A program made the position numbers and the translations under genes. 64,000 nucleotides of DNA from Bacteroidota bacterium. Its GTDB lineage: Bacteria > Bacteroidota > Bacteroidia > Bacteroidales > WCHB1-69. Below the pieces are notes generated by a model. That model was given only the letters and a program-made list of their open reading frames with translations. It ran no database searches and was not told the origin of the DNA. The stretch is taken from contig JAKIZI010000004.1 of the NCBI GenBank assembly GCA_022708105.1, positions 1 through 64,000 of the forward strand. Reading direction: 5' to 3'. This document shows positions 63,000 through 64,000 of this stretch, piece after piece (position 1 is the first letter of the stretch; the number at the start of each line of letters is the position of its first letter).

Positions 63000-64000
63000 A
63001 TGATGATGTAATCAATGGCCTCTTTCATGTTTTGAAAGTAGTGAAAGGTCATGCCTTCAATAAAATGGTCTTTAATATCTTCGATATCTTTTTTATTTTC
63101 GGAAGAGAGGACAATATCGTAGATGCCGGCTCTTTTGGCTGCCAGTATCTTTTCCTTAATTCCTCCAACGGGAAGCAATTTTCCACGCAGGGTAATCTCT
63201 CCGGTCATAGCGATTTTCGGTCTGATTCTGCGTTTGGTAAATGAAGAAATCAATGAAGATAGTATGGTGATTCCCGCCGAAGGTCCATCTTTGGGGGTTG
63301 CTCCTTCGGGAACATGAATGTGCACTTTCTGTTTTTGAAAATCCTCTATTGTCAGTTTATAATCCTGGGCGTGGGCTTTCAGATATTCGTATGCAATAGT
63401 TGCAGATTCTTTCATAACATCTCCCAAATTACCGGTCAGCGTCATGTTGCCTTCTTTGCTTGGACTGATAATTGATTCCACAAAGAGAATCTCTCCGCCC
63501 ACGGCTGTCCATGCCAAACCTGTAGCCACGCCGGGAACCTTATGATCGATGGAATTTTCCTTTTGAAATAGGGGGGCACCCAATATTTCCAGCAGATCTT
63601 TAGAAGTGATTATTTTTTTGATTTTGCCTTCCTGAACTAAGTTTGCCGCCCGACTGCGAATCACTTTGGCGATGGTTTTTTCAAGGAGCCGGACGCCTGA
63701 TTCGCGCGTATAGTCGGTAATCAATTGCTCAATAATTTGATCAGTAAAGGTTAATGAATTGCTTTTTAATCCGTGTTCTTTCAACTGTTTTGGGATGAGA
63801 TGTCTCTTGGCAATCTCAATTTTTTCTTCCAGGAAATATCCGGCAATATCAATAATTTCCATTCGGTCTAAGAGGGCGGGATGAATGGTTGAAAGGTTAT
63901 TGGCGGTTGCAATGAACAGCACTTTCGAGAGGTCATACGTAGTTTCCAAATAGTTATCGTAAAAGGCACTGTTTTGCTCGGGATCAAGTACTTCAAGCAG
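62996..64000 (-). CDS. lon: ATP-dependent protease Lon, C-terminal part (cut by the window edge)
   Basis: The frame continues beyond 64000, so only the last ~335 residues are seen. They begin in the AAA+ region (LLEVLDPEQN, ...LSKVLFIATANNLSTI) and run through the sensor helices into the Lon protease domain. The catalytic Ser lies in PKDGPSAGITILSSL and the catalytic Lys in GGIKEKILAAKRAGIYD. No truncation is seen within the window. Lon degrades misfolded and regulatory proteins. It converges on the IPExxxVDY-like gene. Confidence 0.97.
   Translation of the reverse strand: MLEVLDPEQNSAFYDNYLETTYDLSKVLFIATANNLSTIHPALLDRMEIIDIAGYFLEEKIEIAKRHLIPKQLKEHGLKSNSLTFTDQIIEQLITDYTRESGVRLLEKTIAKVIRSRAANLVQEGKIKKIITSKDLLEILGAPLFQKENSIDHKVPGVATGLAWTAVGGEILFVESIISPSKEGNMTLTGNLGDVMKESATIAYEYLKAHAQDYKLTIEDFQKQKVHIHVPEGATPKDGPSAGITILSSLISSFTKRRIRPKIAMTGEITLRGKLLPVGGIKEKILAAKRAGIYDIVLSSENKKDIEDIKDHFIEGMTFHYFQNMKEAIDYIII

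Noticed and set aside
1-64000. CRISPR array, prophage, toxin-antitoxin pair, restriction system or secondary-metabolite cluster
   Set aside because: I looked for spaced direct repeats, integrase, phage structural genes, methyltransferase-endonuclease pairs and NRPS/PKS domains and saw none.

Overview
The window is a stretch of chromosome from a member of the Bacteroidota, most likely a Bacteroidales-type anaerobe. The evidence is the AT-rich sequence, the family content (DUF5723 barrel, DUF4369/TlpA proteins, BatA/BatD, DUF4159, DUF3822, an IPExxxVDY-like protein, Obg without a long C-terminal extension) and the repeated use of the Bacteroidota -7 promoter element TAnnTTTG just upstream of genes. 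Nearly everything is housekeeping or envelope biology. I see no CRISPR array, prophage, secondary-metabolite cluster or recognisable defence island. The only mobile element is one IS256-family insertion.

Layout. 1-4.9 kb, minus strand: a partial MreB-related protein, ribosomal protein S20, a large lipoprotein, a rhomboid protease and two small unknown proteins. 5.0-8.2 kb: UvrD/PcrA helicase, a tiny lipoprotein and a SprT-like metalloprotein. 8.2-10.1 kb, minus: bactofilin, AtpZ and an AtpI-like protein, followed by a 2-hydroxyacid dehydrogenase where atpB would be expected. 10.4-13.9 kb: pheT converging on obgE. 14.1-24.4 kb, plus: BatD, MurC, an LPG-synthase-like membrane protein, a heptose-phosphate adenylyltransferase, a second large lipoprotein, a DUF5723 barrel, Pgi, Nth and a small conserved protein. 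24.5-28.8 kb: ornithine aminotransferase and an aldehyde dehydrogenase converge, with an IS256-type element (8-bp target duplication) lodged between their terminators.

29.0-37.3 kb: RecG converges on PhoH, a secreted amidotransferase-like protein and a DUF4369 lipoprotein. Then come FolK, a deoxynucleoside kinase, an unknown membrane protein, a DUF3822-like protein and Ogt. 37.5-46.2 kb: pyruvate phosphate dikinase with a cysteine-rich tail, a two-gene unit (YtfE/RIC-like di-iron protein plus a LuxR regulator with a degenerate receiver), a BatA-type protein, a small lipoprotein and ArgS. 46.4-55.1 kb, plus: a fused NfnAB-type oxidoreductase, an orphan LutA-like Fe-S protein, a VWA-type membrane protein, DUF4159, a TlpA-like thioredoxin and MurB. 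55.1-64 kb: Tex, a lipoprotein, a PiT/PhoU-like phosphate transporter, tRNA-Ser(UGA), an RluD-type pseudouridine synthase, an IPExxxVDY-like protein and the 3' part of lon, which is cut by the window edge.

Themes. The cell-envelope genes (MurC, MurB, HldE2-type enzyme, BatD, BatA, rhomboid, several lipoproteins) are dispersed rather than clustered. NfnAB, PPDK and the YtfE-like protein fit anaerobic metabolism with nitric oxide or oxygen stress handling. The observations most worth a second look are the di-iron protein plus pseudo-receiver LuxR pair, the MreB-like protein lacking nucleotide-binding motifs, the AtpZ/AtpI pair without ATP synthase genes, and the pair of large paralogous lipoproteins. 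None of these is proven to be a new system. All assignments were made by eye from sequence, without database searches.
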